A stretch of DNA of 55,847 nt from an uncultured Bacteroidales bacterium (GTDB lineage Bacteria > Bacteroidota > Bacteroidia > Bacteroidales > UBA932): NCBI GenBank assembly GCA_947179325.1, contig CAMXAU010000018.1:1-55847 (forward strand), given 5' to 3'. Positions 45,675 to 54,451 of this stretch are shown one piece after another; position 1 is the stretch's first letter, and every line of letters starts with the position of its first letter. The position numbers and the translations under genes were made by a program. The notes below the pieces were generated by a model. It saw nothing but the letters and a program-made list of their open reading frames with translations. It was not told the origin of the DNA and searched no databases.

Positions 45675-45682
45675 TATCTTTG
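45675..45682 (+). promoter_or_regulatory. -7 promoter element of the 6S-like RNA
   Basis: TATCTTTG matches TAnnTTTG. Transcription would start near 45689, a few bases before the rod-like RNA. A -33 TTTG is not seen at the exact spacing. Confidence 0.55.
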
Positions 45683-45689
45683 CGGAAAT

Positions 45690-45880
45690 ATTTGATAGCG
45701 CACGCTATTGTTTTGGGTAAAAGAAAACGACCAATTTAATTTTAGCCCCAAGGAACAATAAGTTGTACGCTCACGTCTCACGTGGGCATACTTATTTGGG
45801 GCAATGGTGCTTGGTCGTACCTCTTTTACCAATAAGCAAGCCCACGTTCTTTATATGGTGGGTCCAGCCAATGAGCTATC
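45690..45880 (+). ncRNA. ssrS: long rod-like RNA, 6S RNA candidate
   Basis: The segment 45704-45837 folds as one long rod. Pairs are: GCTATTG (45704-45710) with CAATAAGC (45830-45837, one bulge, sharing one end base with the next stem); GGTAAAAGA (45716-45724) with TCTTTTACC (45822-45830); CGACCAA (45728-45734) with TTGGTCG (45811-45817); an open central bubble of 10 and 8 bases; GCCCCAA (45745-45751) with TTGGGGC (45796-45802); ATAAG (45758-45762) with CTTAT (45791-45795); and a closing 8-pair hairpin at 45769-45787. A rod with a central bubble, downstream of its own promoter, is the shape of 6S RNA, which binds the housekeeping RNA polymerase. The 3' end is uncertain. A second small hairpin (CCCAC with GTGGG) follows near 45841-45862. 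Confidence 0.6.
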
Positions 45881-45930
45881 TGAAAGAGGATTAGACACCA
45901 TGTACATTATTAACACAAATTTTATAGATC

Positions 45931-46569
45931 ATGAAAAGATTACTGGTATTCGGCATTATAATGTCGATGTTTATGGGTGCTGCAAGCGTCCCGGCAGGTG
46001 CGCAGAACAAGGCTTTGCAGAAAGCCATGAAGAAAGAGTACAAGCTCAAGATGAAGGAATACGCCAGTGAAGGATGGAAGGTTTTCGGCACATCGCACAC
46101 ACTGGATGTTGCGTTGCTTACACATTACGACAAACTTTCACAGGATGGCGTTACAGAGGTAATGGGTACTGCTGTGTCTTCAAACAAGAATATAGGTAAG
46201 GACAAGATGCTGATGAGCGCATGTGTCACATATGCACAGAAGGTGGGAAGCAGTATAAAGGGCCGTATTATAGAGGACATGGGCTCGATTGTTTCAACTG
46301 AGGAACTTGCTGAATTCGAGCATTTCTACGAGGCTTATGAAAACAATGTAAAGGCAGAAATCAAAGGCGAACTGAGGAGTTCATATTCTGTCTACAGGCC
46401 TGTTACGATCCAGGGCAAGGAGGCATTTGAATTCCAGACTTATTACATAGTTGACGAGAACGAGGCATCCAGGGCAAGGATACGCGCATTCCAGAATGCA
46501 GCGAGGGAGTCTGCAGTCGCACAGAAATATGCAGACATGGTTTCAGAATTCATCAAAGAGGGGTTTTAG
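45931..46569 (+). CDS. exported LPP20-like protein
   Basis: This 212-residue protein has a signal peptide (MKRLLVFGIIMSMFMGAASV, cut after GAQ). The mature part begins with a charged helix (KALQKAMKKEYKLKMKEYAS). The remainder (AQKVGSSIKGRI, ESAVAQKYADMVSEFIKEGF) resembles the LPP20/FlgT-type alpha-beta fold. It is the first gene of a three-gene operon whose other products also carry LPP20-like and CsgG-like folds. Probable periplasmic or outer-membrane-facing location. Function unknown. Confidence 0.65.
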   Translation: MKRLLVFGIIMSMFMGAASVPAGAQNKALQKAMKKEYKLKMKEYASEGWKVFGTSHTLDVALLTHYDKLSQDGVTEVMGTAVSSNKNIGKDKMLMSACVTYAQKVGSSIKGRIIEDMGSIVSTEELAEFEHFYEAYENNVKAEIKGELRSSYSVYRPVTIQGKEAFEFQTYYIVDENEASRARIRAFQNAARESAVAQKYADMVSEFIKEGF

Positions 46570-46575
46570 CATCAG

Positions 46576-47649
46576 ATGAGAAGATTATTGTCATATCTGT
46601 TTTTTATTTTCCTTTCATCCAATGCATTCTGCCAGGGACCTCCTGTCTGGTATGATTCATCTCTGAGAGAGCTGAAATACCCCAGGGATATGTATTTCAC
46701 CGGTTTCGCGATAGGGGAAAAGAATCCTGGCGAATCAGACGAGGCTGCCTTGAGAAGAATATCGGATGAGGCGAAAATCGAGGCTGTCTCAAGCATAAGG
46801 ATGACTGTCAGCAAGGTGATGAGCAGCATGGCAAGCAGCTCGATGATTACCGGGCATGATGGCATCTCCGAAATCTCAATAGAGGATTTCAGTTCTTCTA
46901 CCACCATACAGACGGGGATAAAGGATATTCCCGGGCTTGTATCGGAAGTCTGGCCGGACCCGAAGAAAAGGACAATAGCCGCTTTTGCATATGTAGGCAA
47001 ATCAGAACTTCTACGTAAAATCGACCGCAGGCTTACAGTAAACATGACAAAACTGGAGCTTGCTGTGGAAGAGGCACAGAAACTTGCTGGGGCGAGCCGT
47101 CCAAAAGAGGCTTCGGATGCAGTCAATGCCCTGTCTGTGCTCCTGGCTGACATCGAGGATGACCAGAAGCTCTTGATATCAATTGATGGACAGTACTCTG
47201 ATGAGGATTTGCAGATACAGAAGTTCAGTGAACTTAAAAGGCAGCTCTCTGCTATCTGTGACAGCCTGAAAGACGGTGTTGCCGTCTGCCTCATATGTTC
47301 TGCAGAGATATTCGGCAATGCCTACAGTGACTTTGAAAAAGAGCTGAAGGCGGCAATGTCCGGAATGCAATGCCATTTCGTGGAATCGCGCGAAGAGGCT
47401 GAGAGGGTAATTGAAATCAAGGCCTTGGCTGTGGAGCACAGCAATTCTGAACTATATGGACTCAAGAACTATTTCTGCTATGTCAATGTTGACCTTATGC
47501 TTGAAAATGCGGCAAAGGGAGTGCGCCTCTATGAAGGGCGTGTCTCACAGAAAGGAGGCCATACCTGCGGATATGGAGAAGCTGCCAAAGATGGATATAG
47601 GGAGATTTTGGAAAAACTTATGACGATAATAAAAGAAAACCTGCTATAA
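46576..47649 (+). CDS. exported LPP20-family protein, two-domain
   Basis: This 357-residue protein has a signal peptide ending NAFCQ. Residues about 20-150 match the LPP20 pattern: PPVWYDSSLRELKYPRDMYF, then a GFAIGEKNPGESDEAALRRISDEAKIEA helix as in FlgT and LPP20 proteins. A coiled middle part (KLELAVEEAQKLAGASRPKE) and a C-terminal CsgG- or FlgT-like domain follow. It starts 6 bases after the previous gene and precedes the CsgG-like gene by 12 bases. Likely part of an exported complex. Function unknown. Confidence 0.7.
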   Translation: MRRLLSYLFFIFLSSNAFCQGPPVWYDSSLRELKYPRDMYFTGFAIGEKNPGESDEAALRRISDEAKIEAVSSIRMTVSKVMSSMASSSMITGHDGISEISIEDFSSSTTIQTGIKDIPGLVSEVWPDPKKRTIAAFAYVGKSELLRKIDRRLTVNMTKLELAVEEAQKLAGASRPKEASDAVNALSVLLADIEDDQKLLISIDGQYSDEDLQIQKFSELKRQLSAICDSLKDGVAVCLICSAEIFGNAYSDFEKELKAAMSGMQCHFVESREEAERVIEIKALAVEHSNSELYGLKNYFCYVNVDLMLENAAKGVRLYEGRVSQKGGHTCGYGEAAKDGYREILEKLMTIIKENLL

Positions 47650-47661
47650 AATTAAGAGAAT

Positions 47662-48813
47662 ATGAAATTACGATTTTTGATGGCTGCCATTTTGCTTTCG
47701 CTGGCGTCTATAATGTCAGGACAAGTGAAGAAAGTCGCCATACTTGAGACTGTTGACAAGAAAGGGGATCTTGACTATTCCGTAAAGCTGATGCTCAGGA
47801 GCAATCTTGCCAAGGCCATTACAAACACAGCCGGCTATGAGGCGTATGACAGGACAGATGTAGATGCCATAATGGGTGAGCAGAATTTTCAGCGCACAGG
47901 TATGGTCAGCGATGACCAGATCAAGAGACTCGGTGAAATGACAGGTGCTGACTATATCCTTGTGGCTGAGGCTGTGGTTGCCGGAGATAGCAATATGTTT
48001 ATCACTGCAAAGATCCTGAATGTGGAGTCTGCAAGGACGGAGAAGACAGACAATGCCCTGATGGGCATTTCTCCTGTAGATATACAGAGAGGATGTGAGG
48101 AGCTTGCCGGTAATCTCTTCGGTGTAAAGATAACCTCTGGTACAGGAACGGCAAAGCAGCCGCAGCAGCCAGAAAGCCAGACTGCAACTGATACTGATGA
48201 CAACTCATCCAATTCAGGAAATTTCTTCACACGGATTTTTTCAGGAGGGCAGGGGACAGACACACCTGCAGCCCCGGTGACAGAGGCTGGTACAATCGGT
48301 TCAGTGATCCGCTTTGAGGATGGCACTGCCGGGATCATATTCTATCTGAATCCGTATGGAGAAGGAGGTCTTGCTGTTTCACTTGATGAGGCGTACCTGA
48401 AGTGGGACAGTTCCAAGAAATCTCTCGATATAGCAGGTCTTCTGAATGAAAAGGGCAAATGCAGCCTTATGTGCAATCCCGGAATGGGTGCCTTGAATAC
48501 GGACAGGATTCTTGCACAGGTATCTGCAAACGCTCCTGCCGCAGCATGGTGCAAGGGCCATGGCAATGGATGGTACCTTCCTACTGCAGGGGAATTTCTG
48601 CAGCTTGTTGCAGCAAATAAGTACAAAGGCAGGAATGGGCCTATCAACCAGGCGATTACAGCAGCCGGTGGCGAGCCTTTCCAGCAGAGGTACTACTGGG
48701 TAAGCAATGAACAGGACAAAAAGGAAGCCTATAATTTCCCTATAGGCGGCAAGAGTGCTGATACCGAGAAAAAAGGTACCCTGCAGGGTGTGCGCGCAGT
48801 GAGGATGTTCTGA
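47662..48813 (+). CDS. CsgG/LpoB-like protein with C-terminal lectin-like domain
   Basis: This 383-residue protein has a signal peptide ending IMSGQ. Residues about 23-150 resemble CsgG or LpoB (VAILETVDKKGDLDYSVKLM, YDRTDVDAIMGEQNFQRTGM, ADYILVAEAVV). A low-complexity linker rich in glutamine, serine and threonine follows at about 170-215. The C-terminal part (GHGNGWYLPTAGEFLQLVAA, RYYWVSNEQD) looks like the DUF1566/formylglycine-enzyme-like lectin fold. It has no lipobox, unlike true CsgG. The operon ends with a strong terminator. Confidence 0.7.
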   Translation: MKLRFLMAAILLSLASIMSGQVKKVAILETVDKKGDLDYSVKLMLRSNLAKAITNTAGYEAYDRTDVDAIMGEQNFQRTGMVSDDQIKRLGEMTGADYILVAEAVVAGDSNMFITAKILNVESARTEKTDNALMGISPVDIQRGCEELAGNLFGVKITSGTGTAKQPQQPESQTATDTDDNSSNSGNFFTRIFSGGQGTDTPAAPVTEAGTIGSVIRFEDGTAGIIFYLNPYGEGGLAVSLDEAYLKWDSSKKSLDIAGLLNEKGKCSLMCNPGMGALNTDRILAQVSANAPAAAWCKGHGNGWYLPTAGEFLQLVAANKYKGRNGPINQAITAAGGEPFQQRYYWVSNEQDKKEAYNFPIGGKSADTEKKGTLQGVRAVRMF

Positions 48814-48848
48814 TGCGGCGCAAAATGTAACTTTAAGGCATACAAATA

Positions 48849-48896
48849 TTTACGCAAAGACGGGTGCCATGGATTTGGCACCCGTCTTTGCGTAAA
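48849..48896. terminator. perfect 20-base-pair bidirectional terminator
   Basis: TTTACGCAAAGACGGGTGCC (48849-48868) pairs without mismatch with 48877-48896 across an 8-base loop. AT-rich ends suit both directions. It lies between the convergent CsgG-like and mscS genes. Confidence 0.9.
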
Positions 48897-48930
48897 GCAC
48901 AGCCAGACAGACTGTTGTATTTTACATCAA

Positions 48931-49851
48931 TCAATTGTTTATATGGACATCCAGCTGCGGGAAAGGGAACTGGATTCCGTTCTTCGGCAACTCGTTATAG
49001 ATTTTGTCGTTTATTGCCCAGAATACAGCCCAATAGTCACCGGAAAGCACCCATCCCCTCATTATGAACTGGACACTGCTGTCTTTCAATGCGTGAAGTT
49101 CAATCAGAGGGTCCGCTGGAGCACCTTTCGAGATGTCCAGGACCCTTTCATCAGATTCAATAATTGATTTCAGCACAGTCCTGGTTGTCTCTGAAGATGA
49201 GCCGTACTCCACATCAATGAGCCATTCAAGTCTGCGCATCTGTTTCTGGGAATAGTTGTCTATTGTCCCGTTTGACAATGCTCCGTTGGGTATCACAATG
49301 ACCCTGTTGTCGGTTGTAGTCAGCTTTGTGCTCACGATATTGACTTCAGACACGGTCCCGGAGAATCCCTGTGCAGTTATGAAGTCACCGGCCTTGAATG
49401 GCTTGAATACAAGGAGCATGATTCCTCCGGCAAAGTTCTGGACTGTCCCGCTCAAAGCCATACCGATTGCCATACCTCCAGCGGCAAGTATAGCTGCCAA
49501 TGATGTCGTGTTGATACCGAGTGTACCTACAGTCGTGATTATCAGCAGCACTGTAAGAGATATGCTGACAAGGCTTTTCGTGAATGATGCTATGGCAAGG
49601 TCAGTATTGCGTCTGACAAACATGTTGTCAAGGAGCTTCTTTATCCATTTGATCAGCCACGCCCCAATGAAATATATTGCAAGGGCTGCCAGGACTTTAA
49701 GCCCGAATCCAAGTGCCTTTTCCCCAAGGTCCACAATGAGCTCGCTTGTCGGGGTAGTCTGTATTATTTCCGCAACTTCCCCGACTTTTCCCTTGATGTC
49801 AATGGAGTCAAGCTGCGGGACAATCGGAACTGTCTGTAGTAAATTCAGCAT
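48931..49851 (-). CDS. mscS: MscS-family mechanosensitive ion channel
   Basis: This 306-residue protein has membrane helices at about 48-72, 92-112 and 116-140. The third is the MscS pore helix rich in alanine and glycine (LAAILAAGGMAIGMALSGTV). The beta domain follows (FKPFKAGDFITAQGFSGTVSEV), with NRVIVIPNGALSNGTIDNYS. It opens on membrane tension to release solutes. It lies about 100 bases downstream of the hdr/cysteate operon; a link to that operon is not shown. Confidence 0.95.
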   Translation of the reverse strand: MLNLLQTVPIVPQLDSIDIKGKVGEVAEIIQTTPTSELIVDLGEKALGFGLKVLAALAIYFIGAWLIKWIKKLLDNMFVRRNTDLAIASFTKSLVSISLTVLLIITTVGTLGINTTSLAAILAAGGMAIGMALSGTVQNFAGGIMLLVFKPFKAGDFITAQGFSGTVSEVNIVSTKLTTTDNRVIVIPNGALSNGTIDNYSQKQMRRLEWLIDVEYGSSSETTRTVLKSIIESDERVLDISKGAPADPLIELHALKDSSVQFIMRGWVLSGDYWAVFWAINDKIYNELPKNGIQFPFPQLDVHINN

Positions 49852-49951
49852 ACTCTGTTTTTCTGTTTATAACCGGATCTTTCAATATCACAGTGAAAAG
49901 TCATGCAGACTGGTCACTGCCGCCTGACGTGAAGACAAGTGCCGTGCCGTC

Positions 49952-51241
49952 CTATGCAAAAAGAGCCTCTACCTTTGCTATGATCTCTGCTTCGTCAAGT
50001 GCAGGGTCAAGTACAAGGTCTGGCTGTGCATATATGACTTCACCCTGGGATTTGCAGAGTTCTTCTCCGCCTCCGGTTATGTTCAGCATGATAACCTCAT
50101 CTTTCTTTACAGAGCCGTCCTTCACAGCCATTTCAAGGCTTGCGGCAGCAACAGCGGCAGCAGAGTAGATGTCAACGCCCTCAAGTTCCCTGAAACGTTT
50201 TTTCCATGTCTCAAGTTCTTCGTTTGTAACCTTATATATGTCTCCGCCTGCATCGCACATTGCATCAAACAGGCCTCCTGCAAGGGAATATGGCGGTTTC
50301 CTGTTTGAAAGGACCTTGGCCTCTATTACGCTTGAGCAGTATCTGGCATGTTCCGGCGTCATCGGCACAAGTTCACGTGAATTTGCCTTCCATGAGTCAT
50401 ACATTATGGTGAAAGGGTCATTCTGTGACGGATAAAGGCGCATCTTGTGTGTGCCGTAGCGTCCGTCTTCAATGAGCCTGAGGTTATTTTCCCACACTGC
50501 AATTGTACCTGTTCCGCTTCCGATTGCCTGGAAATAGGCATCCGGTATTCTTCCTATCTTCTCGACTGCGCTCAGCAGGGTTGTACCCATGCCGTCCCTG
50601 CGTGCAATATTCTTGGCACCGCCTTCTGCAAGGAACATCGGGGATTTGCAGGCCTTGTCTGCCAATGCGATAGCGTCAAAGTAGTCCGAGCCTGCAGGAG
50701 AAGCTATAATCTTTACACAAGGGTCCAATGGCTTCTTGAACCAGAGCGCATTGATATTGTCATAGGGTATGGACACGAGGAGAGGTATCCTGTTGTCGGA
50801 GCAGACCTTTGAGAATGCCCTTGCTGTATTTCCGGCAGAAGCGACAGTAAGCACCCTGGCGTTGTCCTTTGGCAGCCTTGCGCATACTGAGTATGCTTCA
50901 GTCTCCTTGAATGCGCATGTCTCCATACGAGCACCTATTTCAGGAAAATATCCGGAGAATGTAATGTAGAGGTTCTCCAGCCCGAGGTATTCTGCCAGGC
51001 CTTTGCTCCTGTAGGTTACAGGGGCACATGAACCAGCGAGCGTACGGCTTATGGGAAGCCAGTCCGCATATCTGTAGAACCCGTCAAGCTCAGTCCTTGG
51101 ATTGAATGTCTTTTTTTCATAGACAGCCCTTACGAGGGCCGGTCTTGTACTCTGCGGGTCTGCCAATGTCCATCCCTCATCTTCGAGGATCCGTCCTGTA
51201 CCGCAGTCCATCAGCGAGTATTTAGTCGGTATAAAAGTCAT
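49952..51241 (-). CDS. threonine-synthase-family PLP enzyme, probable cysteate synthase
   Basis: This 429-residue enzyme is a fold-II PLP enzyme. The PLP lysine is K112 in METCAFKETEA. Other features are VASAGNTARAFSKVC, AIGSGTGTIAVWEN and the phosphate-binding LNITGGGEELCKS. It differs strongly from ordinary threonine synthase. The segments FYRYADWLP, YITFSGYFPEIGA and CAFKETEA fit the cysteate synthase group, which makes cysteate from O-phosphoserine and sulfite. In Bacteroidota cysteate is the precursor of sulfonolipids. It starts 2 bases after the membrane Hdr gene and is clearly co-transcribed with it. No ordinary threonine-pathway gene is next to it. Activity is inferred from memory of the family. 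Confidence 0.65.
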   Translation of the reverse strand: MTFIPTKYSLMDCGTGRILEDEGWTLADPQSTRPALVRAVYEKKTFNPRTELDGFYRYADWLPISRTLAGSCAPVTYRSKGLAEYLGLENLYITFSGYFPEIGARMETCAFKETEAYSVCARLPKDNARVLTVASAGNTARAFSKVCSDNRIPLLVSIPYDNINALWFKKPLDPCVKIIASPAGSDYFDAIALADKACKSPMFLAEGGAKNIARRDGMGTTLLSAVEKIGRIPDAYFQAIGSGTGTIAVWENNLRLIEDGRYGTHKMRLYPSQNDPFTIMYDSWKANSRELVPMTPEHARYCSSVIEAKVLSNRKPPYSLAGGLFDAMCDAGGDIYKVTNEELETWKKRFRELEGVDIYSAAAVAAASLEMAVKDGSVKKDEVIMLNITGGGEELCKSQGEVIYAQPDLVLDPALDEAEIIAKVEALFA

Positions 51242-51243
51242 AA

Positions 51244-53079
51244 TTATAAAGTTTTAGTACTTGTTGTCAGGTTATTTGCAATAGTCTCCGCTATGTCCTC
51301 CACAGGCTTGTCCGAGTATCTGTCAAATGTGCTTTTGCACAGAGGGCACGCCGTTACAATCACATCTGGAGATCCGGTGGAAAGGTTGCCGAGGGCATTT
51401 CTCACCATGGCCTCACGCTTTTCGAATCCAAGTGTAAGGCTTCCAAGGCTTCCGCCGCAGCAGATGCTTTCCTTGTGGTGCTTCTCCGCCTCGACCAGTT
51501 CACCGGCAAAGCTTATGACTGCGCGAGGCTCATCATATATCCCGCACCCTCTGCCAAGCTCGCAAGGGTCATGGTAGGCAAATCTCTTTCCGCAATGCGC
51601 AACCTTGATCTTCCCGCTTTTGAGCAGTCTGTCAAGATATTCCGTGTGGTGCAGGACCTCCATTTCAAGGTGGTACTTCTCCTTGAAGATCTTATAGCAG
51701 ATAGGGCAGCTGAGCACGAGTGTCCCGGCACCGCTTGCCTTGATTATCTCCATGTTCTTTGCTATCATCTCATCTGCCTCATGTACCCTGCCGGCCATCA
51801 GCATAGGCCTTCCGCAGCAGATGCCTCCGTCCTTGTCCATCATTTCGTATTCTACACCTGCACTCACGAAGACCTTCTCCATGGATTTCCTTATCTTCGG
51901 GGTCAGAGCCGTCATGCATCCAGCAAAATACAGCACTTTGCTGCCGGAAGGTGCACTGAATGAATTTTCTGCAATCAGCGCATCAGTGTTGACAGATGAA
52001 TAGTCCGGGCTTATCCCGTATTTCCGTATTGACCTCTGGGCAATGCGGAGCTTGTCGCCTTCTACTCCCACCGGGCATATCGCCGAGCATTTCCCGCAAA
52101 GCAGGCACTTGTCGCTGATCTCCTCGATACGCCTTTCGTTGTTTCTCCTTATCTGGCGGTTGAGATAGACCGTGGTGTCCTTGATGTGCGTCTTCATGAC
52201 TCCCATCGGGCAGGCATCTATGCAGAGGCCGCAGCTCGGGCACGAATATACCTGTGCCTTGGCAAGCCCTTTCCTGGCGTTGGTTATCCTGATCCCTGCA
52301 TTACGGAGCGGAATGAGCAGGATTTCTGCAGGTATATGCATATATCTGGTGAACGGCAGGACAATGAAGAAGACTCCCAGGGCGATTGAATAGGCCCACC
52401 ATGTCGGGAGCATGTTGGTGTGGTTCCCGAGGAAGGCCGTGAAGACATGGTTCAGCGACTTTGTCAAGAACGAACCTCCGCTGATGTCAGCTGTGAAGCC
52501 CTCCGCGAGAAGACGCAGCGGGAATATGCACCAGAGTGAATACAGCCCGATATAGTCAAGAAAGCTAAGGTTTGTAGTCCTTCTCATGCCGAAGAAGCGT
52601 GAGCGCAGCCTCTTGACCATGGCCAGAAGGATTCCGCTGAGAATCACGAGCAGGAAGAAATCCATCATGAAAAACAGGAAGTTTCCGCCAAGCGTGCTGT
52701 CTGTCTCTGCCACGAAATACCTGAAGAAAATAGGGAAGTAGAGCAGTTTGGCCCTGTGCGGGACATAGAGGAACACTTCAATATGCCCGATGACTATCAG
52801 CATGAACCATCCGAATGCTATGCTGGAGTGCATATAGCCAAGAAGTTTGTTGCGTTTCCAGATGTCGACATGCAGGAGACATTTGCAGAAGATGTCCTTG
52901 ATGTTTTTCCATATCATCTTAGGGTTCACAAGGGATATGAAGAACCTTTTCCTGTCTTCCTTTGGAAGCTGGAGTATAATCTTTATCAGCCCGATGGCGC
53001 AATAGGTGAGTATGAACACCATTCCTATGAGGAATGGCAGGACGAAGTCATTGTATCCTGTCAGGAATCTTTCTCTCAT
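51244..53079 (-). CDS. membrane HdrE-HdrD fusion, heterodisulfide-reductase-like
   Basis: I start at the ATG at 53079, which overlaps the hdrC stop (ATGA). The 611-residue protein has about six membrane helices in residues 10-260, HdrE or NarI-like, with histidines such as H84 and H99 that could hold heme. Two [4Fe-4S] motifs follow: C280/C283/C286/C290 and C325/C328/C331/C335. Two complete CCG motifs then appear: C388, C421-C422, C458, C461 and C506, C540-C541, C578, C581. This is the HdrD pattern that binds non-cubane iron-sulfur clusters. It probably passes electrons between menaquinone and the soluble HdrABC part. The next gene starts 2 bases after it. Confidence 0.9.
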   Translation of the reverse strand: MRERFLTGYNDFVLPFLIGMVFILTYCAIGLIKIILQLPKEDRKRFFISLVNPKMIWKNIKDIFCKCLLHVDIWKRNKLLGYMHSSIAFGWFMLIVIGHIEVFLYVPHRAKLLYFPIFFRYFVAETDSTLGGNFLFFMMDFFLLVILSGILLAMVKRLRSRFFGMRRTTNLSFLDYIGLYSLWCIFPLRLLAEGFTADISGGSFLTKSLNHVFTAFLGNHTNMLPTWWAYSIALGVFFIVLPFTRYMHIPAEILLIPLRNAGIRITNARKGLAKAQVYSCPSCGLCIDACPMGVMKTHIKDTTVYLNRQIRRNNERRIEEISDKCLLCGKCSAICPVGVEGDKLRIAQRSIRKYGISPDYSSVNTDALIAENSFSAPSGSKVLYFAGCMTALTPKIRKSMEKVFVSAGVEYEMMDKDGGICCGRPMLMAGRVHEADEMIAKNMEIIKASGAGTLVLSCPICYKIFKEKYHLEMEVLHHTEYLDRLLKSGKIKVAHCGKRFAYHDPCELGRGCGIYDEPRAVISFAGELVEAEKHHKESICCGGSLGSLTLGFEKREAMVRNALGNLSTGSPDVIVTACPLCKSTFDRYSDKPVEDIAETIANNLTTSTKTL

Positions 53080-53408
53080 TTTGTTTCCTCCCCGTATATT
53101 CTGCAGATGCTCAATATGACATGCCTTGTGTTTATCCCGCGTGGACAGACCATGGAGCATTTACCGCACAGCATGCATCCCTTGACCATTGAAACCGCTT
53201 CCTTTTCCTTGCCTCTCTGCAGGCAGTGCAGGACCTTGCGCACGCTCATGCCGCTGAATCTCCCTGCGATGCATGTCGCGCTGCATGAGCCGCAGGCCAT
53301 GCATTTGTATACATCAGGTTCAGCAGTATGCAGCCGCTCAAATTTCTCGAGGTCCACGCTGTCCAGGTTTACAGCTGAACTCGGTGCTATTCCAAATCCG
53401 AAGTCCAT
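53076..53408 (-). CDS. hdrC: HdrC-like iron-sulfur subunit
   Basis: This 110-residue protein has two [4Fe-4S] motifs: C36/C39/C42/C46 and C78/C81/C84/C88 (CMACGSCSATC and CMLCGKCSMVC). It is small, as usual for HdrC. It joins HdrA and HdrB in electron transfer. It starts 1 base after the hdrA stop and overlaps the HdrE-HdrD fusion gene by 4 bases. Confidence 0.92.
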   Translation of the reverse strand: MDFGFGIAPSSAVNLDSVDLEKFERLHTAEPDVYKCMACGSCSATCIAGRFSGMSVRKVLHCLQRGKEKEAVSMVKGCMLCGKCSMVCPRGINTRHVILSICRIYGEETK

Positions 53409-53409
53409 A

Positions 53410-54432
53410 TTATTTTTCTTTTAGGTAAGAGTGGATCTCCAATGCTGCAGACCGCGCCTCGGCCAATGTTTCCGGAACAGTCTTCGGACCTGTACAGCTA
53501 CCGGCATAGAATACGCCTTCCTTAGGTGATGCGGTTATGTCTGCAACATTGTCCCTGCTTTTCAGGAACCCGTCCGTATCCAGCGGTAGCTCAATCATTC
53601 CTGTAATCTTTGCACTGTCAGGGTTGCATACGATTCCTGACATCAGGACAAGCAGGTCAAGAGTGACCTTGACCGGTTTTCCGGCAAGTGTATCCTCTGC
53701 TTTGACAATGACCTTACCATCAATATTTTCGCTTACCTCAGAGACACGTCCGCGTATGAAGCGTATGCCATAGTCACGCTGTGCACTGATGTAGAAATCC
53801 TCATATTTCTTTCCGAACATCCTGAGGTCCATGTAGAAGCAATATACCATTGCCTCAGGAAATTTCTGCTTTACCTCTATAGCCTGCTTGATGGCTGTAA
53901 TGCAGCATACCTTTGAGCATTGCGGATTACGTGCCTTTTCATCCCTGGAGCCTACGCAATGCACGAACCCGACTGCCTTCATGCCGGACGCATCAATCCT
54001 CTTGTCGTTTCCATTATTGAACCAATGCTCGAGGTCACGGTTCGTAATTACCTGGTCATATACGCCATAGCCATATTCTTCCTTCTTGCTGGCATCGAAC
54101 AGCCTGAAACCGGTCGTGAAGAGAAGTATACGTGCTATGATGGATATTCCGTTTGACAGCATCACATTATACCTATCCTTTAGGCGGTTGATGAAAAGTA
54201 TTTCAGTATTGAGGAATATATTGGCTTCGGAAGACTGGTCTATGAGCCTTTTGACGACCTCGGAAGCCGGGGTCATGTCCGGGAACAGCCTGTTCCATTC
54301 GGCCACATGGCCTCCAAGATGGTCCTGCTTCTCGATTACTATAGGATTGTATCCAAGCTTGAGGAGCTGGCCTGCAGCTTCAAGTCCAGCGATGCCCCCC
54401 CCGATCACTACTATGTTCTCTTTAGGTTTCAC
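53410..54432 (-). CDS. hdrA: HdrA-like FAD-binding subunit, short form
   Basis: The start is a GTG at 54432 (MKPKENIVVIGGGIAGLEAA). The 340-residue protein has the FAD motif GGGIAGLEAA at residues 11-20. It has the HdrA cluster cysteines C159 (VHCVGSRDE), C172, C176 and C177 (QCSKVCC), and the closing segment EGVFYAGSCTGPKTVPE. Full HdrA is about 650 residues and carries extra ferredoxin domains, which are missing here. The short size is like QmoA of sulfate reducers. It lies 19 bases after hdrB. Confidence 0.9.
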   Translation of the reverse strand: MKPKENIVVIGGGIAGLEAAGQLLKLGYNPIVIEKQDHLGGHVAEWNRLFPDMTPASEVVKRLIDQSSEANIFLNTEILFINRLKDRYNVMLSNGISIIARILLFTTGFRLFDASKKEEYGYGVYDQVITNRDLEHWFNNGNDKRIDASGMKAVGFVHCVGSRDEKARNPQCSKVCCITAIKQAIEVKQKFPEAMVYCFYMDLRMFGKKYEDFYISAQRDYGIRFIRGRVSEVSENIDGKVIVKAEDTLAGKPVKVTLDLLVLMSGIVCNPDSAKITGMIELPLDTDGFLKSRDNVADITASPKEGVFYAGSCTGPKTVPETLAEARSAALEIHSYLKEK

Positions 54433-54451
54433 AGTCTATATTGTTATTGGT

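Noticed and set aside
45632..46070. Small open frames on both strands over the 6S-like RNA
   Set aside because: They have no recognisable protein features and follow the RNA stems; they are best read as by-products of the RNA sequence.
49952..51241. Ordinary threonine synthase
   Set aside because: The family is right, but the N-terminus and active-site segments differ from the usual Bacteroidota ThrC and it has no threonine-pathway neighbours; the cysteate synthase group fits better.
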